Positions 1 through 8,580 of a stretch of DNA of 64,000 nucleotides are shown here, piece after piece. Position 1 is the first letter of the stretch. Each line of letters starts with the position of its first letter. A program made the position numbers and the translations under genes. Under the pieces are notes generated by a model. That model saw nothing but the letters and a program-made list of their open reading frames with translations, was not told the origin of the DNA and did not search any database. This DNA is from Paenibacillus oceani. Lineage in GTDB: Bacteria > Bacillota > Bacilli > Paenibacillales > NBRC-103111. The stretch spans positions 44,932-108,931 of the forward strand of contig NZ_JACXJA010000038.1 of NCBI RefSeq assembly GCF_014705615.1, in the 5' to 3' direction.

Positions 1-742
1 TTTCGGTATGCCGCTCCTCCAGAATGGAGGGATGCCGCCATTCCTTCCGCGATTCGTTTAGAAAGTCGAGTAGGGGCACTTGCTTCTTGAACAGAAACGG
101 TTCGATCTGACCGAACGTAATCTTCCGTTTGATCGCGGCGGGGTCGTGGAACAGCTTCTGGGCGCGAATCATATCGCGGTATGCATCGTCCCAGTCCCTG
201 GCGGTGAACCGCCCGCCAAGCTCCGGATAGTGCAGCCGCGTCAATCGCTCGAACACTGCAGCCATCCTGCCGGGAAGAGCACCGCCGGCGTCGATCTCTT
301 TCCAGACAGGAGTGTTCCACGTCTCGATCCCGAGCCGTTTGCGGGCGACCAGGGTATCGATATAAATCTCGAACCGCTGATGGTCCCACTTCTTGAACCC
401 CGACAAATAAAACACGTACGGGTGCGCATTGCGGTCGAGAATATGATGAGTCAAAAAGCCAAGCGCGAACACCGTGTCCGGAGCGTCCAGCGGCTTGCCC
501 CGTACCGCTTCGAGCAGATCGAGCAGGAAAGGGCCGCATTGACTGCTGTGCATGGCGCTTCCAAGCTCGGGCATGCCGGCGGTTTTTTGCCATGGGAGGA
601 AGCGGTGATAAAATAAAAAGTCGGGTCCCTGGCAGCCCATATTGTATATGCGTCGGAGCTCCGGAGTGGCGGATGCGGCCTGAAATCCGACAAGGTCCGC
701 CAGCTCGCGGCCGAAAATGAAATGAGTCCAAATGTTAGGCAT
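1..742 (-). CDS. Zinc-dependent phospholipase C family protein (3' end outside window)
   Basis: Partial gene read on the minus strand from an ATG at 742-740; about 247 residues are visible and the C-terminus lies beyond base 1. AAAGGAG lies 9 bases before the start. The layout fits the bacterial Zn_dep_PLPC family: an N-terminal His at residue 7, GPDF at 39-42, MHSSQ at 64-68, and a GFLTHHILDRNAHPY motif at 95-109 whose His/Asp residues are likely metal ligands. No signal peptide is visible, so the protein is probably cytoplasmic. Members of this family are often annotated only as hydrolases, so the natural substrate is not established. It is transcribed away from everything to its right except the amidohydrolase, which lies 30 bases upstream on the same strand. 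Confidence 0.8.
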   Translation of the reverse strand, partial: MPNIWTHFIFGRELADLVGFQAASATPELRRIYNMGCQGPDFLFYHRFLPWQKTAGMPELGSAMHSSQCGPFLLDLLEAVRGKPLDAPDTVFALGFLTHHILDRNAHPYVFYLSGFKKWDHQRFEIYIDTLVARKRLGIETWNTPVWKEIDAGGALPGRMAAVFERLTRLHYPELGGRFTARDWDDAYRDMIRAQKLFHDPAAIKRKITFGQIEPFLFKKQVPLLDFLNESRKEWRHPSILEERHTE

Positions 743-771
743 AGGGAACGCTCCTTTGTTCCCTTATTGTA

Positions 772-1638
772 TCAGTCGAGCGGAACGAGCTTCAAGGCGT
801 TGCCGGAGTAAATTTTCCCGAGCACGTCGGCCGGCAGACCCAGGCTGTTCAGCACTTCCTGATGGACGTTGTCGAAATAGTCCCGTCCGTACAGGATGCG
901 GTCCTGGAACTCGGTCAGGAACGTTTTGGCGAATTCGGGGTCGCGGCTGAACGCATTGGCTCCAGAACCGGCGGAAATGTCGCAGTACAGGTTCGGGTAT
1001 TTGCGCAGCATCTCGCCCACTTTGCCGCCTTCGACCACTTTGCCTTTCGGGTAAGCGACTTTGTCGTATTGATCGTCGCCGGAAATATGCGCCCAGAAGC
1101 CGGGGGCGTGTCCGAGGAAGGTCGTATCCGGACATGCTTTGACCGCGCGCTCAAACGCGTCGATACCGCCGCCGTACCACCAGTTCGGACGCGGGTACTT
1201 GGAGCCGTGGTCGAATTCGTAGTCGATATGGACGATAACCGGAAGCCCTTTCTCCCCGCAGAAACGGAACAGGCGGATCGCATCCGGATTGTCGTACATC
1301 ATCCGCAGCTTAATCTCGCCATACACACGGACGCCGTACAGCTTGATCGCATGATCGAGCTTGTCGATCGCATCCGGTCGGCGCGGGTCGGGAGCGTAGC
1401 CGAGAATGAACTTGTCGGGATATTGCTCGGCGTAAGAGACGCAGCGGCGGAACGAGATCGGACCGTCGGGCAGCCCGGCGTCGGGAATGCTTTTGTTGTA
1501 GGCGGGGTTGTACTCGTCCGCCGGGCACTCCCAGCTAATCAGCCATGTTTTGTCGATGTTGTATTGCTTCATGTTGTCCAGAAAGCGGGTGACGTTGTAC
1601 CCGTACCAGTCCGGATGGTTGTGGCAGTCGATAATCAT
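772..1638 (-). CDS. Amidohydrolase family protein (TIM-barrel metal-dependent hydrolase)
   Basis: A 288-residue protein starting MIIDCHNHPDW, where the HxH pair at residues 6-8 is the usual first metal-binding element of the amidohydrolase-2 family (PF04909). Further expected elements are VIVHIDYEFDH near 150-160, FLGHAPGFWAH near 195-205 and GRDYFDN near 250-257, carrying the remaining His and Asp ligands. Length is typical. The ribosome binding site GAGGGG sits 7 bases before the ATG. Reactions in this family include hydrolysis and decarboxylation of cyclic or aromatic acids; the substrate here cannot be read from sequence. It is probably co-transcribed with the phospholipase-like gene downstream. 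A distantly similar paralogue lies at 30689-31432. Confidence 0.85.
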   Translation of the reverse strand: MIIDCHNHPDWYGYNVTRFLDNMKQYNIDKTWLISWECPADEYNPAYNKSIPDAGLPDGPISFRRCVSYAEQYPDKFILGYAPDPRRPDAIDKLDHAIKLYGVRVYGEIKLRMMYDNPDAIRLFRFCGEKGLPVIVHIDYEFDHGSKYPRPNWWYGGGIDAFERAVKACPDTTFLGHAPGFWAHISGDDQYDKVAYPKGKVVEGGKVGEMLRKYPNLYCDISAGSGANAFSRDPEFAKTFLTEFQDRILYGRDYFDNVHQEVLNSLGLPADVLGKIYSGNALKLVPLD

Positions 1639-1882
1639 AATCGAGCCCCTCGATTCTTATGTATTCGGAAAATGAATGTGGATCGGTATCATTGTAACAA
1701 GCCATATACAGGTATTCAACACTTATTCCAATTAAGTGCGCGATTAAAGACAGCTCCGCGATGCAACCGAGGCGGACAGAGTGGAGAAATCAAGCGGAGA
1801 AAGATGGAAAGCAAGGGCAAAAGTGCAGTATAATGAGAGCGTTCTGAATGTATCGTAAATTTCCGAAAGGTTGGTCGCACTC

Positions 1883-2632
1883 ATGGCATTTATGCAATGC
1901 AGCTTCTCTTCCGATACGCTTAGCATCGGCGTATCGATGAACGTCATTCTTCCCGATCCGAAATCCGGCCAGACGGACCGCAAACTTCCGACGATTTATT
2001 TGCTGCACGGACTATCGGACGATCACACGGCTTGGACGCGTTATACCGCGATCGAGCGGTATGCGAGGACCAAAAACGTGGCCATCGTCATGCCAGCCGT
2101 CAACCGCAGCTTCTACACGGATATGGCAAGCGGGTATCCGTACTGGACGTTCGTCAGCGAGGAGCTCCCGGCCAAAGCTAGAGCGTTCTTCCCGTTGTCG
2201 GACAAGCGGGAGGATACGTTTGTGGCCGGTTTGTCCATGGGCGGTTATGGCGCATTTAAGCTGGCGCTTCGCAGGCCGGATCTGTTTGCCGCCGCTGCGA
2301 GCTTATCCGGAGCGTTGGATCTCACAGACGGACCTGAGCGCTGGAGCCGGGATTTCGGCTATATATTCGGACAAGTGGACCGCATTCCCGAACAGGATGA
2401 TCTGTTTCGTCTCGCCGAGAAGGTAGCCTTGTCAGATGGACCTAAGCCCAAGCTGTACCAGGCCTGCGGGACGGAAGATTTCTTGTATCCGCACAACCAG
2501 CGGTTTCTGGCCCATGCGCGGAACGTCGGACTCGATGTCACATACGAGGAAGGTCCCGGGCTACACGAATGGAGCTTCTGGGATTCGTACATCAGCCGCG
2601 TGCTGAATTGGCTTCCGATCCGTTCGGACTGA
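1883..2632 (+). CDS. Alpha/beta-hydrolase esterase (esterase D / tributyrin esterase type)
   Basis: A 249-residue serine esterase. Visible are the oxyanion-hole segment YLLHGLSDD near 40-48, the nucleophile elbow GLSMGGYG with Ser about 118, and the catalytic His in GLHEWSFWD about 228; the acid is probably the Asp in the CGTEDFLYP segment. The fold matches the putative esterase (PF00756) family that includes EstA and S-formylglutathione hydrolase. I place the start at ATG 1883, 12 bases after GAAAGG (1865-1870); a TTG at 1871 would leave no spacing. A TATAAT at 1829-1834 is a good -10 candidate in the divergent gap. No signal peptide is visible, so it is probably cytoplasmic. Confidence 0.85.
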   Translation: MAFMQCSFSSDTLSIGVSMNVILPDPKSGQTDRKLPTIYLLHGLSDDHTAWTRYTAIERYARTKNVAIVMPAVNRSFYTDMASGYPYWTFVSEELPAKARAFFPLSDKREDTFVAGLSMGGYGAFKLALRRPDLFAAAASLSGALDLTDGPERWSRDFGYIFGQVDRIPEQDDLFRLAEKVALSDGPKPKLYQACGTEDFLYPHNQRFLAHARNVGLDVTYEEGPGLHEWSFWDSYISRVLNWLPIRSD

Positions 2633-2687
2633 AGGCGCAACCGTTCGACCTTTAAGCCTTGCTTGAAGCGGGGGAGGAAGGAACCGC

Positions 2688-2880
2688 ATAGGAGCGTTTT
2701 GTACCCGTTATTTTGTCCGGAAACCCGTTTGGACACAGATTAAGAGCGGTTTGAAGCTGTTAAAATCCTGAAGGGTACATTCTCATCAGATTGGTTGAAA
2801 TAAGGGTTGCAAACCGCCTCTATTCGTTTTTGCTTGGCGAAAAGGCCAAAAATAGAATGTACCGAAGACTCCTATTTTGT
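2688..2880. repeat. Dispersed intergenic hairpin repeat, copy A
   Basis: A gene-free stretch built of nested inverted repeats: an outer pair (ATAGGAG... at 2688 against ...ACTCCTAT ending 2875) and an inner pair (AGAGCGGTTTG near 2743-2753 against CAAACCGCCTCT near 2810-2821). The right half, from AAGAGCGGTTTG through AGACTCCTATTTTGT, aligns base for base over long stretches with 57178-57516, where a second copy is interrupted by an insertion. The window therefore has at least two copies of a repeat family. Function unknown. Confidence 0.7.
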
Positions 2881-2993
2881 ACAGAGCCCGCGTACATACG
2901 TTTTGGCGAAGACGAACGAACACCACCCGCCCGGCAAGAACGGGCTTTAATTATTGGAGTCGAATTGTTCCCGCAGAACCTTAAAATGAGTAG

Positions 2994-3089
2994 TTGGAAC
3001 GATGGCCCATTCCTTTACACGCACAAACAAACGTGTGGATTTGCACGTCAAGGAACCGTCCGGATCATATAATACCGGACGGTTTTTTC
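2994..3089 (+). ncRNA. Conserved structured element ending in an intrinsic terminator, copy A (possible small RNA)
   Basis: A compact module: CCCATTCCTTTACACG, a variable loop, CGTGTGGATTTG, the conserved string GCACGTCAAGGAACC, then a terminator with stem CCGTCCGG/CCGGACGG (3056-3082) and six Ts. It shares sequence and layout with 56970-57053. It lies about 360 bases after the nearest upstream gene, so it does not look like that gene's own terminator. A small RNA or attenuated leader is an inference; no known RNA family was recognised. Confidence 0.5.
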
Positions 3090-3152
3090 TTTCAGGCTGG
3101 CTTTTACCGTAAAGCGCGGACTACTCGTAACCGGGATCGGTTTTATCGCCAA

Positions 3153-3302
3153 TTATTGCGTGTAACGCGTCTTGTCTGTGCGTTCCTTTTCGTTTTCCGG
3201 TTTCTCGGTCAAATCCAAGGCGAATTCCTCGCGATACTGGTCGAGTTGCGAAGGATGTCCAGCCGGGCCGTTCTTTTTCGGCCGATTGTTCCGTCCTGCC
3301 AT
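3153..3302 (-). CDS. Hypothetical 49-residue hydrophilic microprotein
   Basis: Small gene on the minus strand. GGGAGGTG lies 7 bases before the ATG at 3302-3300, one of the strongest ribosome binding sites in the window. The product begins MAGRNNRPKKNGPAGHPSQL, is free of cysteine and hydrophobic stretches, and ends TRYTQ; it is rich in Lys, Arg, Glu, Asn and Gln. Such composition is common among minor spore proteins and other small Bacillales proteins, but I do not recognise the family. A GTG-initiated frame overlapping it has its start inside the Shine-Dalgarno and is a shadow. It stands alone between the copy A repeats and the M42 peptidase gene. Confidence 0.65.
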   Translation of the reverse strand: MAGRNNRPKKNGPAGHPSQLDQYREEFALDLTEKPENEKERTDKTRYTQ

Positions 3303-3459
3303 CGGTGTTCACCTCCCGGTTTATGAGATGTTCCCGCTTCAGGCGGGAACTCCTATAGTGTCTCTTGCCACTCCGATCTCATACGATCGGCGGATGTCCG
3401 CAAGTTTCCGGGAGAGGGATAATCCGGTATACTGGACGTAGATACGGAATGGGGAGAGG

Positions 3460-4506
3460 ATGGAAACAGGCATGGCGATAAGAATCGATCGTGAATATAT
3501 GAATGACGTCCTGCTCAGGCTGTTGGCGGTGCCGAGTCCGTCCGGATTTTGCGGCCGCATTATCGGGCTCGTCGAAGAGGAAGCGAAGGCTCTCGGCTGT
3601 CTGGTCGAGCGGACCCTGAAGGGCTGTTCGATCCTTACCGTTCCCGGCAAAAGCGATGAAGTGCTCGGCATCTCCGCGCATGTCGATACGCTCGGCGCGA
3701 TGGTCCGGTCCGTCAAGCCAAACGGAACGCTCCGGTTCACTCCGGTAGGCGGGTATATGATGCAGTCGGTTGAGAACGAATATTGCCGCGTTCATACGCG
3801 CGACGGGCGGGAGTATGAAGGCACGGTATTGTCGGTAAAACCTTCGGTTCACGTATACGGGGACGCCAGAGAGTTGAAGCGGGAAGAGGCGAATATGGAA
3901 ATCCGGCTCGACGAGCGTGTAGCAAGCAAAGAAGACGTAGCGCAGCTCGGGATACAGACAGGCGATTACATCTCGTGGGACCCTCGTACGCGCAAGCTGG
4001 CGAACGGATACATCAAGTCGCGGCATCTGGACGACAAGGCGGGCGTGGCGGCCGTGCTGGCTATGCTGAAGGCGCTGAAAGATTCGGGAACCGTCCCGGA
4101 GCGAACCGTGAAAATGTTTATCTCGGTGTATGAAGAGGTCGGACACGGCTCGTCTTCGTTGCCTGCGGATATCCGGGAGCTGATCGCGGTGGATATGGGG
4201 GCGATGGGAGACGATCTGGAATGCAAGGAAACCGACGTATCCATCTGTGCCAAAGATTCGTCCGGCCCATACGATTACGAAATGACTTCGCGGCTTATCG
4301 AGCTGGCCAAGAAGGAGGGGATTCCGTTTGCCGTCGATATATATCCCAATTACAGTTCGGATGCGACAGCGGCGCTTCGTGGCGGCAGCAACATCCGGGC
4401 AGCGTTAATCGGCCCGGGCGTACACGCCTCCCACGGCATGGAGCGGACTCACGAAGACGCGATTGCGAATACGGCCGTTTTGCTGCTCGCTTATGCAACG
4501 CAGTAA
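3460..4506 (+). CDS. M42 family metallopeptidase (glutamyl aminopeptidase-like)
   Basis: A 348-residue dinuclear metallopeptidase of the M42 (FrvX/YsdC/PepA) family. Expected ligands are visible: SAHVDTLG (His74, Asp76), SRHLDDKAG (Asp191), YEEVGHG (Glu225/Glu226, catalytic base plus ligand), AVDMGA (Asp245) and VHASHGMERTH (His325 region). Length matches the family. These enzymes form large cytoplasmic oligomers that trim short peptides. GGGGAGAGG runs up to the ATG at 3460; a second ATG at 3472 has more normal spacing and may be the true start. Monocistronic by layout. Confidence 0.85.
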   Translation: METGMAIRIDREYMNDVLLRLLAVPSPSGFCGRIIGLVEEEAKALGCLVERTLKGCSILTVPGKSDEVLGISAHVDTLGAMVRSVKPNGTLRFTPVGGYMMQSVENEYCRVHTRDGREYEGTVLSVKPSVHVYGDARELKREEANMEIRLDERVASKEDVAQLGIQTGDYISWDPRTRKLANGYIKSRHLDDKAGVAAVLAMLKALKDSGTVPERTVKMFISVYEEVGHGSSSLPADIRELIAVDMGAMGDDLECKETDVSICAKDSSGPYDYEMTSRLIELAKKEGIPFAVDIYPNYSSDATAALRGGSNIRAALIGPGVHASHGMERTHEDAIANTAVLLLAYATQ

Positions 4507-4719
4507 CGGCCGGCAGGCGTGTGGCCTCGGACGGAAGAAACTTCTAAAAGCGTGCGAAGTGACTCCGGTGAAAGAACCACACTTCCGCAGCAATCCGAAA
4601 TCTGATCCGTTCATCGCAATCTCTCCATAATTGTGCAAAGTATTCAAACCAAACCAGCCTCCAACTGCCGCTGACAATGCGGAGTCGGAGGCTTTTTATG
4701 TTCGCACTTACCGGCTGCA

Positions 4720-5526
4720 CTACTCTTGCGTTACTTTTTGCAGCTTGGCCGGATTGTTGATTTTATACGGAACCGGATGTTTGGTCAGCTTTTTGGCCAC
4801 GATTTTGCCTTCGAAGGTGAGGACGTCTCCGACCGCAAGGTCCAGCTTTTTCAGAGTGGCGCTGTGGCTGGACCAGGCGGAGCCGAGCTCAATCTCGGGT
4901 TCGGTGATGGCTACCGCTTCGTAAATGATAACTTCATCGTCCGTATCGGAGAAATGGTTCGGCACCGTCGTAAACTCCATCACGGTAGCTGTCATTTTCA
5001 CTTTTTCTTCCGGTAATTGAATCTTTTCCTTTTTGCCTTTTCCTTTGGCTGTCGGCTCGGGCTTCGATTCCGGAACGGAAGCCGCCGGTTCTTCGGCCGC
5101 AGGCTCGTCCGGCGTTGATGCCTGAACTTGTTGAACCTCCTCCTGAGCTACTTGAGCTTCCTGAGCCTCCTGCACTTCCGCGTGTACCGCCGCTGCCGGT
5201 TCCGCATCTTCGGCTTCAGTTGAGTCATCCGACAATGCCGTAACCCTCCGGCCAAATGTTGAAGCTTGCATTTCTTTCAGATACGAAGGATGGATGCAAT
5301 GCCGCTGCTTGTTGTCGAACTCGATGACGGCGGTAATCGGATCGGCCAATCCGATAATGCTGCAAGGGACGTTCAGTCCGTTCCCTTTGTAATAAAACGT
5401 TTTGGTTTTCGCCGCTTTCTCCGATAGCAATCCCCATGCCTTGCACTGCTCCACTAAAGCGGCTTCGTCCTCGAACGAATAAAAAGATCCGGGTTCGATT
5501 GTGAACGTATATCCTTGTCCCATCAT
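4720..5526 (-). CDS. Hypothetical two-domain protein with an acidic/Gln-rich linker
   Basis: A 268-residue protein with ATG at 5526 preceded by AAAGGAG at 6-base spacing; a longer upstream frame would have no ribosome binding site. Three regions can be seen. Residues 1-85 form a compact domain with aromatic residues (YTFTIEPGSFYSFEDE). Residues 85-180 are low-complexity, dominated by Ala, Glu, Gln, Pro and Lys. Residues 180-268 are a beta-rich domain resembling an OB-fold (VKMTATVMEFTTVPNHFSD onward, ending NNPAKLQKV). No catalytic motif or membrane segment is visible. I do not recognise a named family. It lies downstream of the M20 peptidase gene on the same strand. Confidence 0.65.
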   Translation of the reverse strand: MMGQGYTFTIEPGSFYSFEDEAALVEQCKAWGLLSEKAAKTKTFYYKGNGLNVPCSIIGLADPITAVIEFDNKQRHCIHPSYLKEMQASTFGRRVTALSDDSTEAEDAEPAAAVHAEVQEAQEAQVAQEEVQQVQASTPDEPAAEEPAASVPESKPEPTAKGKGKKEKIQLPEEKVKMTATVMEFTTVPNHFSDTDDEVIIYEAVAITEPEIELGSAWSSHSATLKKLDLAVGDVLTFEGKIVAKKLTKHPVPYKINNPAKLQKVTQE

Positions 5527-5590
5527 AAAACGCTCCTTTCTGTTAGGCCCGACGAATCGTCGGCATCTGACCGTCTGGTCGGGTCCGGTC

Positions 5591-6766
5591 CTACTGTCCC
5601 GGCTTATTGGTCCGCTCAAACGCCAAGCGAATCCGCTCCAGCATGCCCGGAGTCGCCACCGCATCGTAAGCGGTGCCTGCAAGCGCCTTGGCGCCGAGGA
5701 TCATCCCGTCCAGCGCGCGGTTCATCATCGCGTGATCGCGAAATTCCGGGGTGTGCAGCATGAACGGCTCATCAACGACCTGCACGAACGGATGGATCGC
5801 CGGACAGCGGCGGGATACGTTGCCCAGATCAAGCGAACCGTGGTCCTGTCCGGAAAATACGCGGTCGGCCGCAATTCCGAGCTCGTGCAGATTGGCGGTG
5901 AACGCCTCCGACAAAGGTTCGTTCGTCCGCAGCTCGTCGTACGAATATTCGTAATTGCTCGTCTTGAGCGTGCACCCCGTCTGCAGCGCAGCGCCTTCGG
6001 CACACCGGATAACTTTGCGCACGGTCTCGTCGGTGTAAGGACGGTTCGCCGACCGTACGTAAAACTGCGCGCACGCATAGTCGGGTATGATGTTCGGAGC
6101 TTTGCCGCCGTCCGTGATGACGCCGTGGATGCGGGTATGGCTCTCGAGCTGCTGCCGGAGCGCGTTCAGGCTGTTGAAGAGGAGGAGCACGGCGTCGAGC
6201 GCGTTTACTCCGTCCTGGGGATTGGCGGCGGCGTGCGCCGATTTGCCGTAATATTCGAATTGAAGCGCGTCCATCGCCAAAGAGGAGCCCGATTGCTCGT
6301 AGCGGTGGAACGGATGCGCCATCAGCGCCAGATCGACATCGTCGAACAGCCCGGCTTCGGCCATCGGCACTTTGGCGCCTTTGGTCTCCTCCGCAGGTGT
6401 GCCGTAGACGCGTATGGTGCCGCCGGTTGTATCGATCGCCGATTTCAGCCCGATCGCCGCCCCGATTCCCATCGTGCAGATCAGGTGATGGCCGCAAGCA
6501 TGTCCAAGTCCGGGAAGCGCATCATATTCGCACAAAAAAGCGACCGTCGGTCCGGGCTTGTCCGATTCGTACATAGCGATGAAGGCGGTATCCAGGCCGA
6601 GTATTCCGGTCTCGACGCGGAAGCCGTGCTGTCTGAGCTTATCTGTCAATTTCCCGCACGCCAGCACTTCCTCGTGGCCGAGTTCGGGATGTTCGCCGAT
6701 GAACAGAGCGATTTCCTTAAGCGCGTCCGCGTGATGTTCGATCGTGTTCCAGATGGTCTGTTTCAT
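5591..6766 (-). CDS. M20 family amidohydrolase (PM20D2/AbgB-like)
   Basis: A 391-residue zinc amidohydrolase. The motifs FLCEYDALPGLGHACGHH (residues 81-98), TPAEETKGAK (about 128-137), ALMAHPFH and a terminal HTPEFRDHAM supply the metal ligands and catalytic Glu. The dimerisation domain follows YYGKSAHAAANPQDG near 172-187. The family cleaves N-acyl or peptide-like amide bonds (aminoacylase-1-like proteins, p-aminobenzoyl-glutamate hydrolase). GGGGGAG sits 5 bases before the ATG. It ends 64 bases before the start of the hypothetical two-domain gene on the same strand, so the two may be co-transcribed. Confidence 0.85.
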   Translation of the reverse strand: MKQTIWNTIEHHADALKEIALFIGEHPELGHEEVLACGKLTDKLRQHGFRVETGILGLDTAFIAMYESDKPGPTVAFLCEYDALPGLGHACGHHLICTMGIGAAIGLKSAIDTTGGTIRVYGTPAEETKGAKVPMAEAGLFDDVDLALMAHPFHRYEQSGSSLAMDALQFEYYGKSAHAAANPQDGVNALDAVLLLFNSLNALRQQLESHTRIHGVITDGGKAPNIIPDYACAQFYVRSANRPYTDETVRKVIRCAEGAALQTGCTLKTSNYEYSYDELRTNEPLSEAFTANLHELGIAADRVFSGQDHGSLDLGNVSRRCPAIHPFVQVVDEPFMLHTPEFRDHAMMNRALDGMILGAKALAGTAYDAVATPGMLERIRLAFERTNKPGQ

Positions 6767-6932
6767 CCTGGCTCCCCCGTTTCCATAGCGTTATATCCCC
6801 ATTGTAACAGGAAAGAGCGGCGCAATGCGAACCGTGAGCCTGCCTCCGGGAAGAAAACTTTGCTTGGCGTCGGGGCCCAATCGGCGTTTCTTGAATATGG
6901 TATAGCAATGACGACGTGTGGAGGTAGGTTTC

Positions 6933-7583
6933 ATGAAGCGGGAGCTTGCATATTTGGCGATAGGCGATTCATTGACGGCAGGAGTGGGAGCACTTCCGGA
7001 GCAAAGCTTCGTACACCGGTATGCCCGGCTTCTTGAGACCGGTTACGGGTGGCAGGTGCGGACGGAAAATGCGGGGATCAGCGGGGCGACGACCGGCGCA
7101 GTGCTCGAAACGGTCCGGACGAACGGGCAGGTGCGTTCCGCTGCGGAGCGGTCAACGATCATTACGCTGACCGCAGGCGGAAACGATCTGATTCAGGCGG
7201 CAAAGCATTATTTCTTCGATAGCGATACGCGGCATCTTATGTCCGCCTTAAAGGCGTACCAGCGGAATATCGACTCGATTCTGGAAACGATCCAAGCGAT
7301 AAAAGCCGGGGGCGATCCTTACTTCGTCCGCGTGCTGGGACTGTACAATCCGCTTCCGGAATTTGCCGAAGCGGCGTTTTGGGTTAATAAATTCAATGAG
7401 CATCTGCGTTCGTTTCATGCGGGCGACATTTACGTCATCGAAGTGTACGATCAGTTTCTCGGCAAGGAAGACAACCTGCTCGCGGACGACCGGTTTCATC
7501 CGAATGCGGAAGGGTACCGGATTATCGCGGAAAAGGTGCATGCGGCAGGATATCCGCTTATCCCGTGGATAACTGACGTTTGA
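6933..7583 (+). CDS. SGNH/GDSL-type lipase or esterase
   Basis: A 216-residue hydrolase with the block I motif AIGDSLTAGVG (nucleophile Ser about 13), a block III GGNDL near 82-86, and the C-terminal catalytic pair in DRFHPNAEGY near 189-198. These match bacterial SGNH hydrolases such as B. subtilis YpmR. No signal peptide is visible. The start is set at ATG 6933, 8 bases after GGAGG, rather than the upstream in-frame codon at 6918, which lies on the ribosome binding site. Its last 26 bases overlap the 3' end of the convergent etfA gene. Confidence 0.85.
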   Translation: MKRELAYLAIGDSLTAGVGALPEQSFVHRYARLLETGYGWQVRTENAGISGATTGAVLETVRTNGQVRSAAERSTIITLTAGGNDLIQAAKHYFFDSDTRHLMSALKAYQRNIDSILETIQAIKAGGDPYFVRVLGLYNPLPEFAEAAFWVNKFNEHLRSFHAGDIYVIEVYDQFLGKEDNLLADDRFHPNAEGYRIIAEKVHAAGYPLIPWITDV

Positions 7584-8559
7584 ACTCCTCGGTCAGCAGC
7601 GGCACGACTTCGAACAAATCCCCGACAATTCCGTAATCGGCGATTTTAAAAATCGGCGCTTCCGGATCTTTGTTGATCGCGACGATGACCCGCGATCCGC
7701 TCATCCCGGCTACATGCTGAATCGCTCCGCTGATCCCGCAGGCGATGTACAGCTCGGGCGTCACGACCTTGCCCGTCTGGCCGATCTGCAGCGCATAATC
7801 GCAGTAGCCGGCGTCGCATGCTCCGCGCGAAGCGCCTACGGCTCCGCCGAGCACATCTGCCAGCTCCGCCAGCGGCCGGAAGCCGTCTGCGCTTTTTACC
7901 CCGCGCCCGCCGGACACGATCATTTTCGCCTCCGCAAGATCGGTTTTGCCCGCCGTTCGGCGGACGACCTCCCGGATGACGGTGCGCAGACTGCCGTTGT
8001 CCGGAGCGGGGACCGCTTCGACTGCGCAGCTGGCCGATTCGGGCTCCTCGGCGGCGCTTCGTTCCGGCTTGCACGGGAAATTGTTCGGCCGGATCGTGAC
8101 GATCCATGGCTCGCGGAGAAAGATCCGTTTCTCAAAAGCTTTTCCGGCGTAAATCGGACGGGTAAAGGCGAGTGTGCCTTGCTCCGGCGTGATCGCGATG
8201 ACGTCTGATAGTTGCCCGGCGTCGAGCCGGGCGGCCAGCCGGGGGGCTAGATCTCTACCCGCAGCGGTATGTCCGAGCACGACCGCAGCAGGCGGGTTCG
8301 GGCCGGCGATCTTCACTAGCGACTGCAGCAGCCGTTCGGTATGGACCGGCTCTCCTGCGGCCAGTTCCTCGGCGAAGATACGGTCCGCACCGGCAAGGTG
8401 CAGCTCGCCGGTGTGCGCTTGCGGGTGATGACCCGCCAAGTAAACGGCTACGGTGCCGTCATCGCCTGCAACCATCCGGGCTGCGGCGACCGCTTCGAGC
8501 GATACTTGGCGAAGTGCGCCTTCGCGCAGCTCGGCTACAACGAGTACATAACGGCTCAC
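7558..8559 (-). CDS. etfA: Electron transfer flavoprotein subunit alpha (beta-oxidation type)
   Basis: A 333-residue EtfA. The C-terminal FAD domain carries SGGRGVKSADGF near 200-212, GASRGACDAGY near 229-239, the QIGQTGKVVTPELYIACG segment and the AINKDPEAPIFKIADYGIVGD motif typical of the alpha subunit. The N-terminal domain mirrors EtfB. With EtfB it would accept electrons from acyl-CoA dehydrogenase and pass them to the membrane quinone pool through the FadF-like protein encoded divergently. GTG start at 8559 with AAAAGGAGGTG just upstream. It lies 21 bases after etfB. Confidence 0.93.
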   Translation of the reverse strand: MSRYVLVVAELREGALRQVSLEAVAAARMVAGDDGTVAVYLAGHHPQAHTGELHLAGADRIFAEELAAGEPVHTERLLQSLVKIAGPNPPAAVVLGHTAAGRDLAPRLAARLDAGQLSDVIAITPEQGTLAFTRPIYAGKAFEKRIFLREPWIVTIRPNNFPCKPERSAAEEPESASCAVEAVPAPDNGSLRTVIREVVRRTAGKTDLAEAKMIVSGGRGVKSADGFRPLAELADVLGGAVGASRGACDAGYCDYALQIGQTGKVVTPELYIACGISGAIQHVAGMSGSRVIVAINKDPEAPIFKIADYGIVGDLFEVVPLLTEEFKRQLSTG

Positions 8560-8580
8560 GGGGACACCTCCTTTTCGGAT

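Noticed and set aside
5501..7036. Long plus-strand open frame (511 codons) opposite the M20 peptidase gene
   Set aside because: Antisense to a clear enzyme gene, Arg/Val-rich without motifs or a ribosome binding site; a GC-rich shadow frame. The same applies to the long frames at 862-1833 (+), 9736-11412 (-), 12680-14152 (-), 16236-17480 (-) and 46929-48455 (-).
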